Source: Gracilaria domingensis
Lineage: Eukaryota; Rhodophyta; Florideophyceae; Gracilariales; Gracilariaceae
DNA length: 64,000 nt
Assembly: GCA_022539475.1 (NCBI GenBank)
Contig: VCMS01000014.1
Span: forward strand, 305,617-369,616
Reading direction: 5' to 3'
This document shows positions 10,183 through 19,551 of the stretch, piece after piece (position 1 is the first letter of the stretch; the number at the start of each line of letters is the position of its first letter). A program made the translations under genes and the position numbers. The notes beneath the pieces are model-generated. The model did not search any database. It saw nothing but the letters and a program-made list of their open reading frames with translations, and had not been told where the DNA came from.

Positions 10183-12228
10183 TTATGCACCCCAGAAAGA
10201 AACCTGTCGCATGCGATGTGCGCAAACAAACTGACCTGCTGGTGTCCAATGCGGAACAACAACTGATCCAGGATTGCGGAGTTTGCGCGTCACCATATCG
10301 ATGACATCAGCGTCTGATGCTGAGGCCTGAGACGTAATACGACGCATGAGCTTTCCTGAATCTGCGTTCCAGAAACCTACATCTCCTTGGCGTCCCATTC
10401 CACATGACACGTGCTGGCCACTCACTGACAAACGATGCCAATCTGAGACCGTGTCAATCATACCATCCATCTCCCGAACCGCCCCAACAGTGTTCATTCT
10501 TGTATCGCTTAAACGAATAATATTATCCCTTCCCAGAGACACAACACCGTGTCCGTCCGCCAGACAGGCAACAGAAACGATGCCCTTAGTATGCAGTTTT
10601 GATCCTCCGATACAAGTGCTTTGGTCTTTGAGCGACCACATACGCACACATCCGTCTTTGTGCCCCGATACTACGAGTCCGTTCCGCGACTCGAACATGT
10701 CGATGTCAAGCACTGCGGAGGTGGCAGTAGCTGCAAACGGTCTCTTGGCGTTCTCAATGTCGGAAACTTTGATTGTACGATCACTGGAACATGATAGTAC
10801 TTGGCTTGATGAATTTGTGAAGATCATGCGTCTCACAGCCTGGGTGTGCACGGGGAACACAGCGCCCAGAGTCCATTTCCCTCGGCGCCTTGGGTGCTTC
10901 TTCAAACTGCGAATAGAACCATCACTACTACCAGAAAAGATAACATTGAATTCCGCATTGTTTTGCTCCACTGAGTGGTGGAACTGCAGAGCTGTGATCG
11001 AGCGAGGACTTTCGGATATGGAAGCGCAAGACGTTCCCAAACTGTTGTAGATATTAACCACTCTGTCATCGCCCCCTGACGCAATCCAATTCCCATCGAG
11101 AGTTGAGGCAATGGCGTATATTTCTCCACTGTGGGCACTGCAGGCCCGGGAACATCCCGTGTTCGGTAGAGACTGAGGACTATGCACTCGAAACATCGCA
11201 TCCTCTCCTTTCGCGAGTGGCGCAACTTCGGGAGGAAGATTGTCCGCCGCATGAACGCCCGAACTACGGATTGTAGAAGCTTGACGAGGAGCATTGGTCG
11301 CCTGACCAAATGCAGAAAGTAGCAAGTTTGATGTTGCATGCGATGGCGTTGGAGAAACCGAGTCTGTGGGAACAACTGGCATTGAATGCCGTTGCGGATG
11401 ACGCCCAGGAGTTGGGACCAGTGATGGTTGAGAATTCATCTCTGTATTGGTCGGAGCTTCTTGGAAGGAAGCAGGTCTATTTGTGAGCGACGTTGCAATG
11501 AGAGGAATACCAGAGGATGTCGTTGGGGCTGTATCTCCAATTTCATTCGCAGTTTGTGAGAGTGGCTGCAGGTCGTTCATGTCGATTGAGATTACTTCTG
11601 GATCAACTCCGGAATTCTCAGCCGAGAGGACATTCGATTGTAGTTGAGAGACGTCTGATGTCTGCTTCAAATCGGCTCCATCCGAAATACGACTAAGAAT
11701 CAAGTCCAAGTCATTCTCTGAAGACGACGCTGGCCCTTTTGGTGCATCGTCAAAGGAAGGCCCCTGTGTGAAAGTCTGCTCGGTGATCATATCACGCAAA
11801 GATGCCACAAGCGCTTCGGCAGCGGCCATAGTGCCTTCAATTCGTTGACGATGTAGGCGTTGGGCTTGCAGTTGAACGCGTAGGTTTGACTCACGAGACA
11901 GTGCATCCTCCGCTTCTGCTTCGGCCGCACTCAACGCTTCACGAAGGGAGACAATCTCGTCCTGTTGGGCAGCCACTTGCATCGCTGCATCGCGTACTTC
12001 TGCCTGTAATTTGCGTACTTCGCGACGTAGAACATTGAGCTCTGATCGTGGGTCATCTTCAGGAGGAATGGTTCTCCTGGAAGCTGACGGTGGTCGGGCA
12101 CTTGACGTTTTTGTGGTATTGGATTTCTGCGAAGAGGAAGACTGCTTGGCTGTAGCTTGAGGCTTCGAAACAGGAGTTGGTTCGGCCACGGGCCGTTTTG
12201 GGGATTGAGAAGTGCCGTCTTCGCCCAT
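10183..12228 (-). CDS. ATG16-like autophagy protein: coiled coil plus WD40 propeller
   Basis: A 681-residue protein. Residues 1-55 are disordered and rich in Ser, Pro and Lys. Residues 60-150 form a heptad-rich coiled coil (ELNVLRREVRKLQAEV). A Ser/Pro/Asn-rich linker follows, then about seven WD40 repeats from residue 360 to the end. The propeller shows the order of ATG16 propellers: HSGEIYAI with SGGDDRVVNIY, SSDRTIKVSD, VVSGHKDGCVRMWSL, LGRDNIIRLSDTRMN, SDWHRLSVSG and a closing HWTPAGQFV...VSFW. ATG16 binds ATG5-ATG12 and directs LC3/ATG8 lipidation at the phagophore. The N-terminal ATG5-binding helix is not evident. Upstream DNA near 12287-12345 could code a short helix with Trp, Ile and Leu, but no in-frame ATG leads into it. 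Another coiled-coil WD40 protein remains possible. Confidence 0.7.
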   Translation of the reverse strand: MGEDGTSQSPKRPVAEPTPVSKPQATAKQSSSSQKSNTTKTSSARPPSASRRTIPPEDDPRSELNVLRREVRKLQAEVRDAAMQVAAQQDEIVSLREALSAAEAEAEDALSRESNLRVQLQAQRLHRQRIEGTMAAAEALVASLRDMITEQTFTQGPSFDDAPKGPASSSENDLDLILSRISDGADLKQTSDVSQLQSNVLSAENSGVDPEVISIDMNDLQPLSQTANEIGDTAPTTSSGIPLIATSLTNRPASFQEAPTNTEMNSQPSLVPTPGRHPQRHSMPVVPTDSVSPTPSHATSNLLLSAFGQATNAPRQASTIRSSGVHAADNLPPEVAPLAKGEDAMFRVHSPQSLPNTGCSRACSAHSGEIYAIASTLDGNWIASGGDDRVVNIYNSLGTSCASISESPRSITALQFHHSVEQNNAEFNVIFSGSSDGSIRSLKKHPRRRGKWTLGAVFPVHTQAVRRMIFTNSSSQVLSCSSDRTIKVSDIENAKRPFAATATSAVLDIDMFESRNGLVVSGHKDGCVRMWSLKDQSTCIGGSKLHTKGIVSVACLADGHGVVSLGRDNIIRLSDTRMNTVGAVREMDGMIDTVSDWHRLSVSGQHVSCGMGRQGDVGFWNADSGKLMRRITSQASASDADVIDMVTRKLRNPGSVVVPHWTPAGQFVCAHRMRQVSFWGA

Positions 12229-13232
12229 GGCTCGAATGAAAAGCCAAGCAGATAGCTCGAAAGCATGAACCGGGCGGTACTTGGACCTACCGGCGAAAAG
12301 CGGTTGAGAAAGTCTTCAATGCCGTTGTATAACGAACCCCACGATTTATTACAGCATATGGACAACCCTCGCCTTTACCAGAGAGTCGTTGTTATAATAC
12401 TCAAGTTGATGGGATGGTGTTCAAGAGCGATAACTTTAGCGAATCGGCCCACACTGCCAAGCGATAAGCAGGGATACATGCAGACCACGAAGCTGGGGGC
12501 GCAAGCGCAAAAATCAGTGTGCCAATATTGCTGATACAGTTCCAAAATAGCTGTTTACAGCCCACTAAGAAGGATGATTAATATCTCGATTCTTCTTCAT
12601 GAGGTGATGAGTTGCCTCTAGCTCATTCGTAGAGTTCTTCGGGTCTGTTTGTTGTTTCTTATTGGCGTGTCCCGCCTCCATTGTTCCGACGAGCAGGTTA
12701 GGTTATCATACGCTCTCGGTACTGTGGTACAGAGCATCTATGGTACATGCTATGTTACAAGTTTCTGCGGTTGCTTCTATGCGAGTTCATCGTTCGGGGA
12801 TGCCTATGCACAAAGTCAGCTCAGCTGCACATGTCTCTGCAGATTCCAATCTGCATAGAACATGTCGCAGGTCAAAGCTCTTTCCTCGCATCGAGAGCAG
12901 AGGCGGCGTCATCGCCTGCTCTGTGGCTGAAAAAAGACGTGCTGAACTTTAAAGATAGTTCCACTCGAGCAGAGCACTGGGAACGTAGTTCAATCCTGAA
13001 GATTGAGTTTTGGGCAAAGTTGACGTAGAACGTAGCATCGCTTCAAGGCCACTGTGCAAAAGAAAACCAAATTAAATGCGAGAGATTGCAAGATACGAGT
13101 TAACCCATTCACCTTGTATACCACCATGAACGGCGTATGTGCAAGCCATGTACCACAAGAGAACGCTAAACGTACAAGATAAGATGCATGTCAACCATAA
13201 ACGAAAGGCTAATCACGAATTAGAAAAGGCAA
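12229..13232. other. Intergenic between ATG16-like gene start and THOC7 3' end
   Basis: This 1-kb region holds the promoter of the ATG16-like gene and the 3' region of THOC7. Minus-strand codons near 12287-12345 could encode a small helix followed by a GTAGGT donor-like site, possibly an upstream exon. I could not find a start codon or a frame-consistent acceptor that proves it. The plus-strand frames at 12649-13028 look random. Confidence 0.4.
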
Positions 13233-13904
13233 TTACGCAGAAACATCCATAGCATCAGAATTGTCTTTGCGCTCGCGCTCTGTCTGCTGTGAGCTACTTG
13301 TAGATTCATCAACCACGTTATTGATGTCCCTACAAGATTCTTTCAAACCACCAACACAATGAAGCATCAAGTTGACCTCTTTCGATATATCCTCCTTCAC
13401 CCGTGCCAAGGCTTTAATCTGGTCTTCAGTGGTAATAATCTTTTTTTCCGCAGCTCGTGTCTTATTGTCAGACTCTTCAACAGGTGGCCATTGAAGAATT
13501 AGCGAAGCAATAGCATCATACTGTTTATTTCGCTCTGCCATCTTACGCTGCATCGATAAACGCTGTCTTAAAGCATGTACAAGTTCAATGTGCGAGACGA
13601 TTTCTTGTTCAACTGCTGCGGTTTGCTTCATGATATCCTGTCGTTCTGCTTCTGCGACTTTCACAGAAGCTGCCGCTGTATCACATGCTGCGGATATTGT
13701 GTCGAGCAAGTCCAGAATGGGGGGGAGTTTGGAGAGGTAATCTTCGGTTGATTGCGGGGGTTGTGAATGTAGTTGAGCAAGGGCGGTAGATAATCGATCG
13801 ATTGCATCTTCTGCCCATTCTTTGTACAGAATTCGGTTTCGAACGCTCTGTTGACGGGCTGTGTCGCGATCTGCGGGAGATGCGGTGCTTCTTTCTACGG
13901 CCAT
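13233..13904 (-). CDS. THOC7: THO complex subunit 7 homologue (Mft1/THOC7 family)
   Basis: A 223-residue, mostly coiled-coil protein. THO/TREX couples transcription to mRNP assembly and nuclear export, and THOC7 pairs with THOC5 in the complex. The diagnostic segment is in the second half: RNKQYDAIASLILQWPPVEE, followed by Lys/Glu-rich heptads with LARVKEDISKEVNLMLHCV. Animal THOC7 has the same pattern of YxxLAxxIxxxPxR and a C-terminal coiled coil. The ATG at 13904 was chosen because the upstream extension runs through the tRNA genes and is not protein-like. The C-terminal 25 residues are Ser/Gln/Asp-rich. Length is close to the roughly 200 residues usual for the family. Confidence 0.75.
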   Translation of the reverse strand: MAVERSTASPADRDTARQQSVRNRILYKEWAEDAIDRLSTALAQLHSQPPQSTEDYLSKLPPILDLLDTISAACDTAAASVKVAEAERQDIMKQTAAVEQEIVSHIELVHALRQRLSMQRKMAERNKQYDAIASLILQWPPVEESDNKTRAAEKKIITTEDQIKALARVKEDISKEVNLMLHCVGGLKESCRDINNVVDESTSSSQQTERERKDNSDAMDVSA

Positions 13905-14083
13905 TATTTCGAAAGATGGAAGAAAGCGTAGGGATGAGAAAGGGATGCGGCTGTGATGGTGGTAAAAAGTCTCGAAGATGTATCTGTGTCGCCGCACGCA
14001 CGGAACGTGAAGAATCGACGTCGCCGTGCAACAAAATAAATAAACAAAAAAATAGCGCATCAGGCAGCAAGTAACTGCGATCT

Positions 14084-14156
14084 GGCCCCGTGGCGTAATG
14101 GATAACGCGTCAGACTTCGGATCTGAAGATTGTGGGTTCGAGTCCCATCGGGGTCG
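14084..14156 (+). tRNA. tRNA-Arg, anticodon TCG
   Basis: 73 nt that fold into a complete cloverleaf: a seven-pair acceptor stem with one G-U, a D stem GCGT/ACGC, an anticodon stem TCAGA/TCTGA around loop CTTCGGA, and a T arm GTGGG-TTCGAGT-CCCAT. The loop gives anticodon TCG, reading CGA arginine codons. There is no intron. A short T run follows at about 14163, fitting a Pol III terminator. An identical copy lies inverted at 14316-14388. Confidence 0.95.
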
Positions 14157-14315
14157 GTACACTTTTGAATGCCGACATTGTAATCGTTGTTGCAATTTTT
14201 TCCAAATTTCACTTCTACTGGACGAAACAAGTTCGTGTGGTATGTTGTACCCTTGGTAGGTGAAGTGCTGAAGATTATAGTAAAGTTTGGAAAAAAGAAT
14301 TTTGATAAAAATGCT

Positions 14316-14388
14316 CGACCCCGATGGGACTCGAACCCACAATCTTCAGATCCGAAGTCTGACGCGTTATCCATTACGCCACGGGGCC
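14316..14388 (-). tRNA. tRNA-Arg, anticodon TCG (inverted identical copy)
   Basis: Base for base the reverse complement of the tRNA at 14084-14156, with the same cloverleaf and the same TCG anticodon. A T run just downstream on this strand (the A run at about 14306-14311 on the plus strand) fits Pol III termination. The two genes converge across a 159-nt spacer. Confidence 0.95.
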
Positions 14389-14607
14389 GTTACAGTACAA
14401 GGTTTCATGGGCCAAACTTCTCGTTTTACGTACGTGGAGGCGCGCATCATCGTAACGGTAAAACAAAGACTACCCTTCTCTTCAGCCTTCAATCTCGTCT
14501 ATCCCACATGCTGTTTGATTAGGGGTTCATCTCCTGCTGCCACTGCTTCTCCCTAGTTGGTGTCCTTCTTCCCGTCGTATCTCCCCTCTGGTTACCGAGT
14601 GAGCAAC

Positions 14608-15294
14608 ATGGGTTGTCTTGAATGCAGTCGGATTGTTCTTTATATTGTAGAATGGATATGGACCACAGTCATCATGGCAATCTTTCCGAACCGACTGGCG
14701 GTAGAAGCTCCAACAGTGAATGGAACGTTTGAAAACATCTGTCTCTTTAACGCGAACGTAGGTCGAAGTCGATGCGAATACGGTGTACGTTCGCCCGAAA
14801 AGAAATACGGAGCTACTCTTTGCATATTGTTTGAGGCTAACTTTGGCGTATGAACAAACATATATATATAGGTCGCGTGGGCAACGGTTGCTTTTGTGGT
14901 GCTTTCGATCACCATGATATGGTATTTTCTTGACTACTGCTCCCACATTCAGCTACCAGCAAACGTGGAGTTTATCATATTTTCGTGGCTCTCTCTATGG
15001 TGGGTAAGTGCTCAAAATCCATTTGTAACAGAAACGACGAAACAATACATGTACGCTGACCAAACGACGGTGGAGCAGTTTGTGGGAAGCATCACGCTGA
15101 CGGCGACGAAATCATCAAGAGCACCATCGCCATCAAACGTACCGGTAGTGTTTGCATGGATGCTGTTCTTCTTGAGTATGATATCGGCGTATATCGCAAG
15201 CAGAGGACCGAAGACTTTTGAATACCGTCTATCAGAGACGGAGGGTGAGCGATCGTACCGCTCCTATGATGGCGGCTCTTCTTACCACGCTTGA
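14608..15294 (+). CDS. Synaptogyrin-like MARVEL-domain membrane protein, spliced
   Basis: Two exons are inferred: 14608-14784 and 14872-15294, giving 199 residues. The 87-nt intron has a GTACGT donor, a CTAAC branch-like sequence at 14836-14840 and a TATATATAG acceptor; an in-frame TGA at 14851-14853 blocks read-through. Splicing joins RCEYG to VAWATVAF. This recreates the synaptogyrin pattern CxFNxN...CxYGVAxxxxAF at the start of the second membrane helix. Four hydrophobic segments are visible, near residues 10-28, 60-83, 91-108 and 150-170, with a Ser/Tyr-rich cytosolic tail (RSYRSYDGGSSYHA). Animal synaptogyrins are small four-helix proteins of vesicle membranes. The role in an alga is unknown; vesicle trafficking is an inference. 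The gene converges with uS17. Confidence 0.65.
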
Positions 15295-15329
15295 TTTTTG
15301 TTTTCTTTTTCTTTGACTTTGTGCGTTGT

Positions 15330-15953
15330 TTAGTGAATAGTTTGCAACTGAATAGAACGTTGATCTAGACCAGGGCGCGTAGGATCTCCATAATTAAGAA
15401 CAACAACATGAGACTTTCTCTTACTCAACAATCGACAACTTCGAATAACCACTTGATCGCCCTCTCTACACAGGTTGTGTTCGTCGTGTGCCATAAATCG
15501 TCTGGTTCTATAGTAACTCTTCTGCAGCTTGGCGGAAAAGCACTGGCGCTTTGCGGCAATGACGACGCTTTTATCCATCTTGTTGGACACGACAACTCCT
15601 TCAATGGTCAATTGCTTCGGTCTATACGCCGCATTTGTGAGCGCTTTTAATCGCTCGAAAAGAGTTTGTTCGTCATCACGGGGGCGAATCAGTCCGCCGT
15701 ACGTTCGGAGCGCTTCTCTGACTTGTTCGTGCGAGAGCGTGTCCAAGGCGGCTTCTGAGGCGCCGTAGAAAGGAAGGCGATACACGGCTCTTCGCTGCGT
15801 GTGGTATTCGGGAGTTTGGTGCGTTTGAAGGTCGCTGGCGGGGGTGGATTGCGTAGCGGTGGTGGCTGTTAGACGACGGAGGATTGTGGGCCGGGATGAA
15901 AGAGGCGGTAGGTTGCTGGTCAGAAGGTTGGAGAATTGACGCAGAGCGAGCAT
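15330..15953 (-). CDS. Mitochondrial small-subunit ribosomal protein uS17
   Basis: A 207-residue precursor. Residues 115-200 form the uS17 OB-fold: TIEGVVVSNKMDKSVVIAAKR, then YRTRRFMAHDEHNLCREGDQVVIRSCRLLSKRKSHVV, in which the ExGDxVxIxxxRPLSKxKxxxV signature is clear. The protein binds small-subunit rRNA early in ribosome assembly. The N-terminal 110 residues start MLALRQFSNLLTSN, are rich in Arg, Leu, Ser and Thr and lack acidic residues early, which suits a mitochondrial presequence. A plastid destination is less likely because red algal plastids usually encode their own S17 (established knowledge). Its 3' end is only 35 nt from the convergent membrane-protein gene. Confidence 0.85.
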   Translation of the reverse strand: MLALRQFSNLLTSNLPPLSSRPTILRRLTATTATQSTPASDLQTHQTPEYHTQRRAVYRLPFYGASEAALDTLSHEQVREALRTYGGLIRPRDDEQTLFERLKALTNAAYRPKQLTIEGVVVSNKMDKSVVIAAKRQCFSAKLQKSYYRTRRFMAHDEHNLCREGDQVVIRSCRLLSKRKSHVVVLNYGDPTRPGLDQRSIQLQTIH

Positions 15954-17035
15954 GGTGGCGGGGGCAGGGGCAGAGAAGGGCGATGCGGATTGATCGCCTG
16001 GCTTGAGAGAAGGTGTTGGTCGATGTGATGGCGAAGGTCATGGTGATCCGAGAGCCAAAAGCCAAAAAAATAGAAAAAAGTACTCTATTTCCAAAAGGTG
16101 AAAAGTAAACGTTTTATTTGTGATGATTCAGTGTGACTTGGACCTCCCCAGTTGCAAGTTGGCAGATAGCACAACGCTTGACAATTGATTGACACAATCT
16201 GAATGGCGTGCCGCTGGACATCTACCATCGTGGCGTCGGCATTATGATGATGTTGTTGATGTTGATCACCCCGCGCCGCGAGGTCGAGCGTGGCCCAGTC
16301 ACTCGCGAGCATGGCATTGGCTGTTGTGCGCCGATTGCTGCTGGACGATACCTGGGTTGGGACACGCCCGGCGCAGGTGCTGCACGAAAGCGCGTGGCCG
16401 CGGCGCAAAACAGCAGCCCCGCGAGCGCGCGAGCAAACGCGGCAGCGCGCGTTGCGACACAAAAACATGACAACATGACAAACGGCACAAGCAGTTCCGC
16501 AAGCAATTTCGCGCAAAAATGAGCGCGCAATTCCCCACTCGCGCAACAGCCAATCAGCGGATGCCAAACGCGCTGCGGCCCAACCAGCGCGCGCCATAAC
16601 GCGCGCGCCGCGCCACGTGGCAGGCGATGACGCCCGCGTCCACGTCAGCGCGTGGCGCGGCACGGTGCAACGAGCTTCACAGCCACGCAGCAGCGCAACC
16701 GTTCAAGTTACCAAACCGCGCGCGCACTCTCGTCGCACGTCCGCAAAATTCCGCTCAAAGATTCGCACCGCATCTCCGCCGCCCGCCCTTCACCGCCCGC
16801 CCTTCATCGCCGCCCTTCGTCCTTATCGCACTTTCGCCCGCTCCGTCCCGCGCCTCTGTCGTCGCCCGCTTCTTGCTGCTGCGATCGTTTGCGCCGTGCT
16901 TCCGGTCCGGCTCTGCGTTCGGGCCTTGTTCCCCCCCGTTTCGTGAGTTGTTCGTTGTGAGAACCCGTGCTTGGTTTTCCTCTTTTTTTTGTAACTGATT
17001 TGGTTTCGGCGGCACGCGGCTGTACCAACAACACT
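15954..17035. promoter_or_regulatory. Divergent promoter region of uS17 and the GLTP gene
   Basis: This 1.1-kb spacer separates divergent starts. It becomes GC-rich from about 16260 and contains CCAAT boxes on both strands: CCAAT at 16550-16554, and ATTGG (CCAAT on the minus strand) at 16316-16320. From 16700 to 16930 it is pyrimidine-rich, as in a 5' leader. Long frames here, such as 16085-16663, are by-products of GC richness and lack domains. Confidence 0.5.
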
Positions 17036-17794
17036 ATGGATTATCTTCGTTCTCGTACCTTATATGCCGTTCGCGGCGGAACCAAGGCGTCTACGACCGA
17101 GACCACCGCCGTCCAACCATCGTTCGTCACCATGTTTGACTTTGAGAAAATGACCTGTGCGTTCGAGGCGTGCCAATCACATTGCATGAGCACCGACGAA
17201 TTGCTTCCGACCACCCCGCTGTTCATCTCCGCCATGCAGCAGCTGTGCTATCTGTTCGACACATTAGGCGCCGCGTTCACGTTTGTCAAGTCCGACATTG
17301 AGTCGAAGCTGATCGTTCTCAAACGCTATCAGAGCACGCAACCGCGGCACTACTCCAACATTCAGAGCGCCATTCAGCACGAACTGAGTCAGAACGCCAC
17401 CTCTGCCGTGGGCTTTGTGTACGAGGATTCGCCCAGCTTCACGCGCACGTTGCTGCGGTTGATGTGGGCGCTCAAGTTCACGGACCGCTTATTGGAGGCA
17501 CTTGCGAAGGCGTTTGACGAGAATCTGTCGCTGAGTTCGAATCAGCGCACGTTGAGACACGCGGTGGCTACGGCGTATGACGCCGCGCTGGCGCAACATC
17601 ACTCGTGGACGATTCGAAAGTCGGTGAAGGGCGCGTGTTTGCTGCTGCCCAGCAAGGAAGCTTTCATGAACCGCATCGGACTCAAGAAGGAAGATCAAGC
17701 GGTTTACCTGAAACGACTTGGCAGTTCCATGTCGCCGGTTGTGAATCGTATGTATGATTATTATGACAAGTATGATTTGCACGGATTGCCGTGA
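17036..17794 (+). CDS. Glycolipid/ceramide-1-phosphate transfer protein (GLTP fold)
   Basis: A 252-residue cytosolic lipid carrier of the GLTP/CPTP/ACD11 family. Family marks in order: a first helix containing FVTMFDFEKMTCAFE; FDTLGAAFTFVKSDIESKLIVL, with the headgroup-binding Asp and a following Lys; LLRLMWALKFTDRLLEAL, with the stacking Trp; and LAQHHSWTIRKSVKGACLLLPS, with the conserved HHSW. These residues form the recognition centre for a sphingolipid headgroup and line the hydrophobic pocket. The first 30 residues are Thr/Arg-rich and disordered. The ATG at 17036 is preferred; the upstream extension is leader sequence. No intron is needed. Whether it prefers glycolipid or ceramide-1-phosphate cannot be told. 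Confidence 0.9.
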   Translation: MDYLRSRTLYAVRGGTKASTTETTAVQPSFVTMFDFEKMTCAFEACQSHCMSTDELLPTTPLFISAMQQLCYLFDTLGAAFTFVKSDIESKLIVLKRYQSTQPRHYSNIQSAIQHELSQNATSAVGFVYEDSPSFTRTLLRLMWALKFTDRLLEALAKAFDENLSLSSNQRTLRHAVATAYDAALAQHHSWTIRKSVKGACLLLPSKEAFMNRIGLKKEDQAVYLKRLGSSMSPVVNRMYDYYDKYDLHGLP

Positions 17795-18179
17795 TGGCGA
17801 GTGGGTGGTTTGGATGAATGGATAGCTTTTTTGTTTGTATGTTTGTCTACTGCCTAACTTTTTTATGTTGATGATGACATAACAATTTTGTGCCGAGTGG
17901 ATGAGACGCTTGTGTTTTTTTTTTGTTTTTGTTGTTCCTTGTTCCTTTTACCAAATAGATTTTTGAAAATGAAGAGGTTGTTTCCGAACTAGTAGTAGCA
18001 GCTAGCAGCAGCAGCAGCAGCAGCAGCCATAGTTGTTGTTGTTGTTGTTGTTTGTTGTTGATAGAGCAGTAAAGCCACTAGTAGCAGCAGCAGCGTGAAA
18101 ACAACAGCTGACAAAACTTTTTTTTGGTTTTTGTTTTCTGTACACAGCACCGAGCGGGGCAAAGGTGTGAAACAAAGCG
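17795..18179. other. 3' spacer between convergent GLTP and zinc-finger genes, with triplet repeats
   Basis: The spacer is T-rich just after the GLTP stop. It then carries AGCAGCAGCAGCAGCAGCAG at about 18005-18026, GTTGTT runs at about 18032-18050 and another AGCAGCAGC near 18084. No gene is seen. These triplet runs resemble those inside the neighbouring zinc-finger and STAR genes. Confidence 0.6.
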
Positions 18180-18782
18180 TCATGTGGAAGACGAAGAATG
18201 CACGTGTGACGGTTGCTGCTGTTGCTGCTGTTGGCGTTCTCGCTGCAGCTGCAAATCAGACTTGGTGTGAAACTTGGTGTGTGAGGTCAAAGAGCTCCTC
18301 CATCGAAAGCGCTTGTTACAACGATGACACAAGTAGGGGCGCTCCCTTGAGTGAACTCGCTGATGGGCCTTGAGATTGTACACGCGCGCAAACGTCTTGG
18401 AGCACGAGCTCACGGCGCACATGAACGGTCTGCCGCTGCGCGGGCGCGCGGCAGCGTCGGCGGCTGCGGCCGTGGTTGTGGTGGTTGTGGTGGTGGTTGT
18501 TGTTGTTGTTGCTGTTGTTGTTGTTGTTGTTGTTGTTGTTGCTGTTGCTGCTGTGGTGGCGGCGGCGCGCGAAGTGGAGGAGGGGCGGGCGGACGGCGCA
18601 GGCGGGGCGGAGCGGAGCGTGGAGGGCGCGACTGGGGTGACTGTGGCAGACGAGGAGGAGGGGCTCATCGACGACGGCGGCGCGCGCACGGAGAGGTACT
18701 CGGCGGCGGCGAGCTCGCAGGCGCGACACAGCAACTGAATTGGGGTCAGGGCGCGGAAGCGCGATGGCGAATCGACGTTCAT
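18180..18782 (-). CDS. C2H2 zinc-finger protein with poly-Thr/Ala tract
   Basis: A 200-residue probable DNA-binding protein. Residues 1-40 contain SPSRFRALTPIQLLCRACELAAAEYLS. A Ser/Pro/Ala-rich part follows, then an almost pure Thr run with a few Ala (about residues 85-115) encoded by ACA/ACC triplets. Two C2H2 fingers lie at about residues 128-180: CAVSSCSKTFARVYNLKAHQRVH and CHRCNKRFRWRSSLTSHTKFH. They are joined by a SRERPYL linker close to the classical TGEKPY. The C-terminus has a Gln run and Ser residues. The ATG at 18782 is preferred; upstream in-frame codons lie in an extreme GC island and give only Ala/Arg/Pro. The gene is divergent from STAR protein 1. Two fingers are few for specific DNA binding, so a partner may be needed. 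Confidence 0.8.
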   Translation of the reverse strand: MNVDSPSRFRALTPIQLLCRACELAAAEYLSVRAPPSSMSPSSSSATVTPVAPSTLRSAPPAPSARPSSTSRAAATTAATATTTTTTTTTATTTTTTTTTTTTTAAAADAAARPRSGRPFMCAVSSCSKTFARVYNLKAHQRVHSRERPYLCHRCNKRFRWRSSLTSHTKFHTKSDLQLQRERQQQQQQQPSHVHSSSST

Positions 18783-19551
18783 GGCGGCGGGCGCGGCGGG
18801 CGCGGCGGGCGCGGCGGTGGCGGGCGGGCGTGGCGGGCGCGGCGGACGCGGGCGCGCGCGGGCGGGCAGCGGCGCGGTACGGGTGCTATCTACGCCTACG
18901 CCGCGCGCGGCGCGCTTGGCGCGGCGCGGCGCGCTTGGCGCGGCGCGCGCGCAGCGCGACAGTCGGCGCGCGCGCGCGCCGTGTGTAAACCGGCACCGGC
19001 GCAGATAGATCCGCGGCACGGGTGGCGCGAGGCACGTACTACGAGCGTTTGGCGCGCTTTGCGCGCGCGCGCGCCGCCGCGCGCCGCCGCGCCGTTTTAA
19101 CATGCGTGCCAATCGGCGCGGCGCGCGCGCGGCGCGCGCGGCGCGCGCGGCGTAATAGCGGCCGGCGGCGCCTAACGCGCGTGCGTTTATGGCGCTAGCG
19201 CTTGCGCAAACGCGCGCGCGTTGAGCTCAGCGCCTTTTTGGCGCGCGCCACACGCGCCGCGCAAAAAGACGCGCGCAAACGTTTTGCGGCGCCGCGCGGC
19301 CTCGCCGGCCGCGCGCGCCTGACAGCTGCCGTTTCATGGCGCGTTTGAGTCGCCGCGCGCGCTTTTCGCTGCTTACCCGCCGTTGCGTCACTGCGCGCGC
19401 ACCACGCCCGCGCTTCCGCACAGTGTCGTCGCGCCTTGTTTTCGCACCGCGCTGTGCGAATCGTCCCCCCTTCCTCCTCCACCCCCCTCGCCCCTCGTCC
19501 TCCTTCCCCCCCCCGCCGTCCTCCTTCCAATCCGCGCCCGCGTCGCCCACC
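18783..19551. promoter_or_regulatory. Extreme GC-rich divergent promoter island
   Basis: The sequence between the zinc-finger and STAR1 starts is dominated by GCGCGC and GGCGCG strings, strongest from about 18780 to 19330, with a pyrimidine-rich stretch at 19460-19545 just before the STAR1 ATG. It looks like a shared bidirectional CpG-island-type promoter. Long frames on both strands here are composition artefacts. Confidence 0.55.

Larger units (their letters stand above)
14084..14388. repeat. Inverted repeat formed by two tRNA-Arg genes
   Basis: Arms of 73 nt at 14084-14156 and 14316-14388 are identical in inverted orientation. Weaker inverted similarity, TTTTTTCCAAA followed by TTC/TTTACT-like bases, continues into the spacer next to each arm. 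The duplication therefore included some 3' flank. Confidence 0.85.

Noticed and set aside
14848-14871. 24-nt intron GTATGA...ATAG in the synaptogyrin-like gene
   Set aside because: It keeps the frame, but the 87-nt intron from the GTACGT at 14785 shares the same acceptor, has a branch-like CTAAC and restores the family motif, so it is preferred.
16085-16663. 192-codon minus-strand frame between uS17 and the GLTP gene
   Set aside because: Starts at GTG, has no domain, and lies in a GC-rich promoter region.
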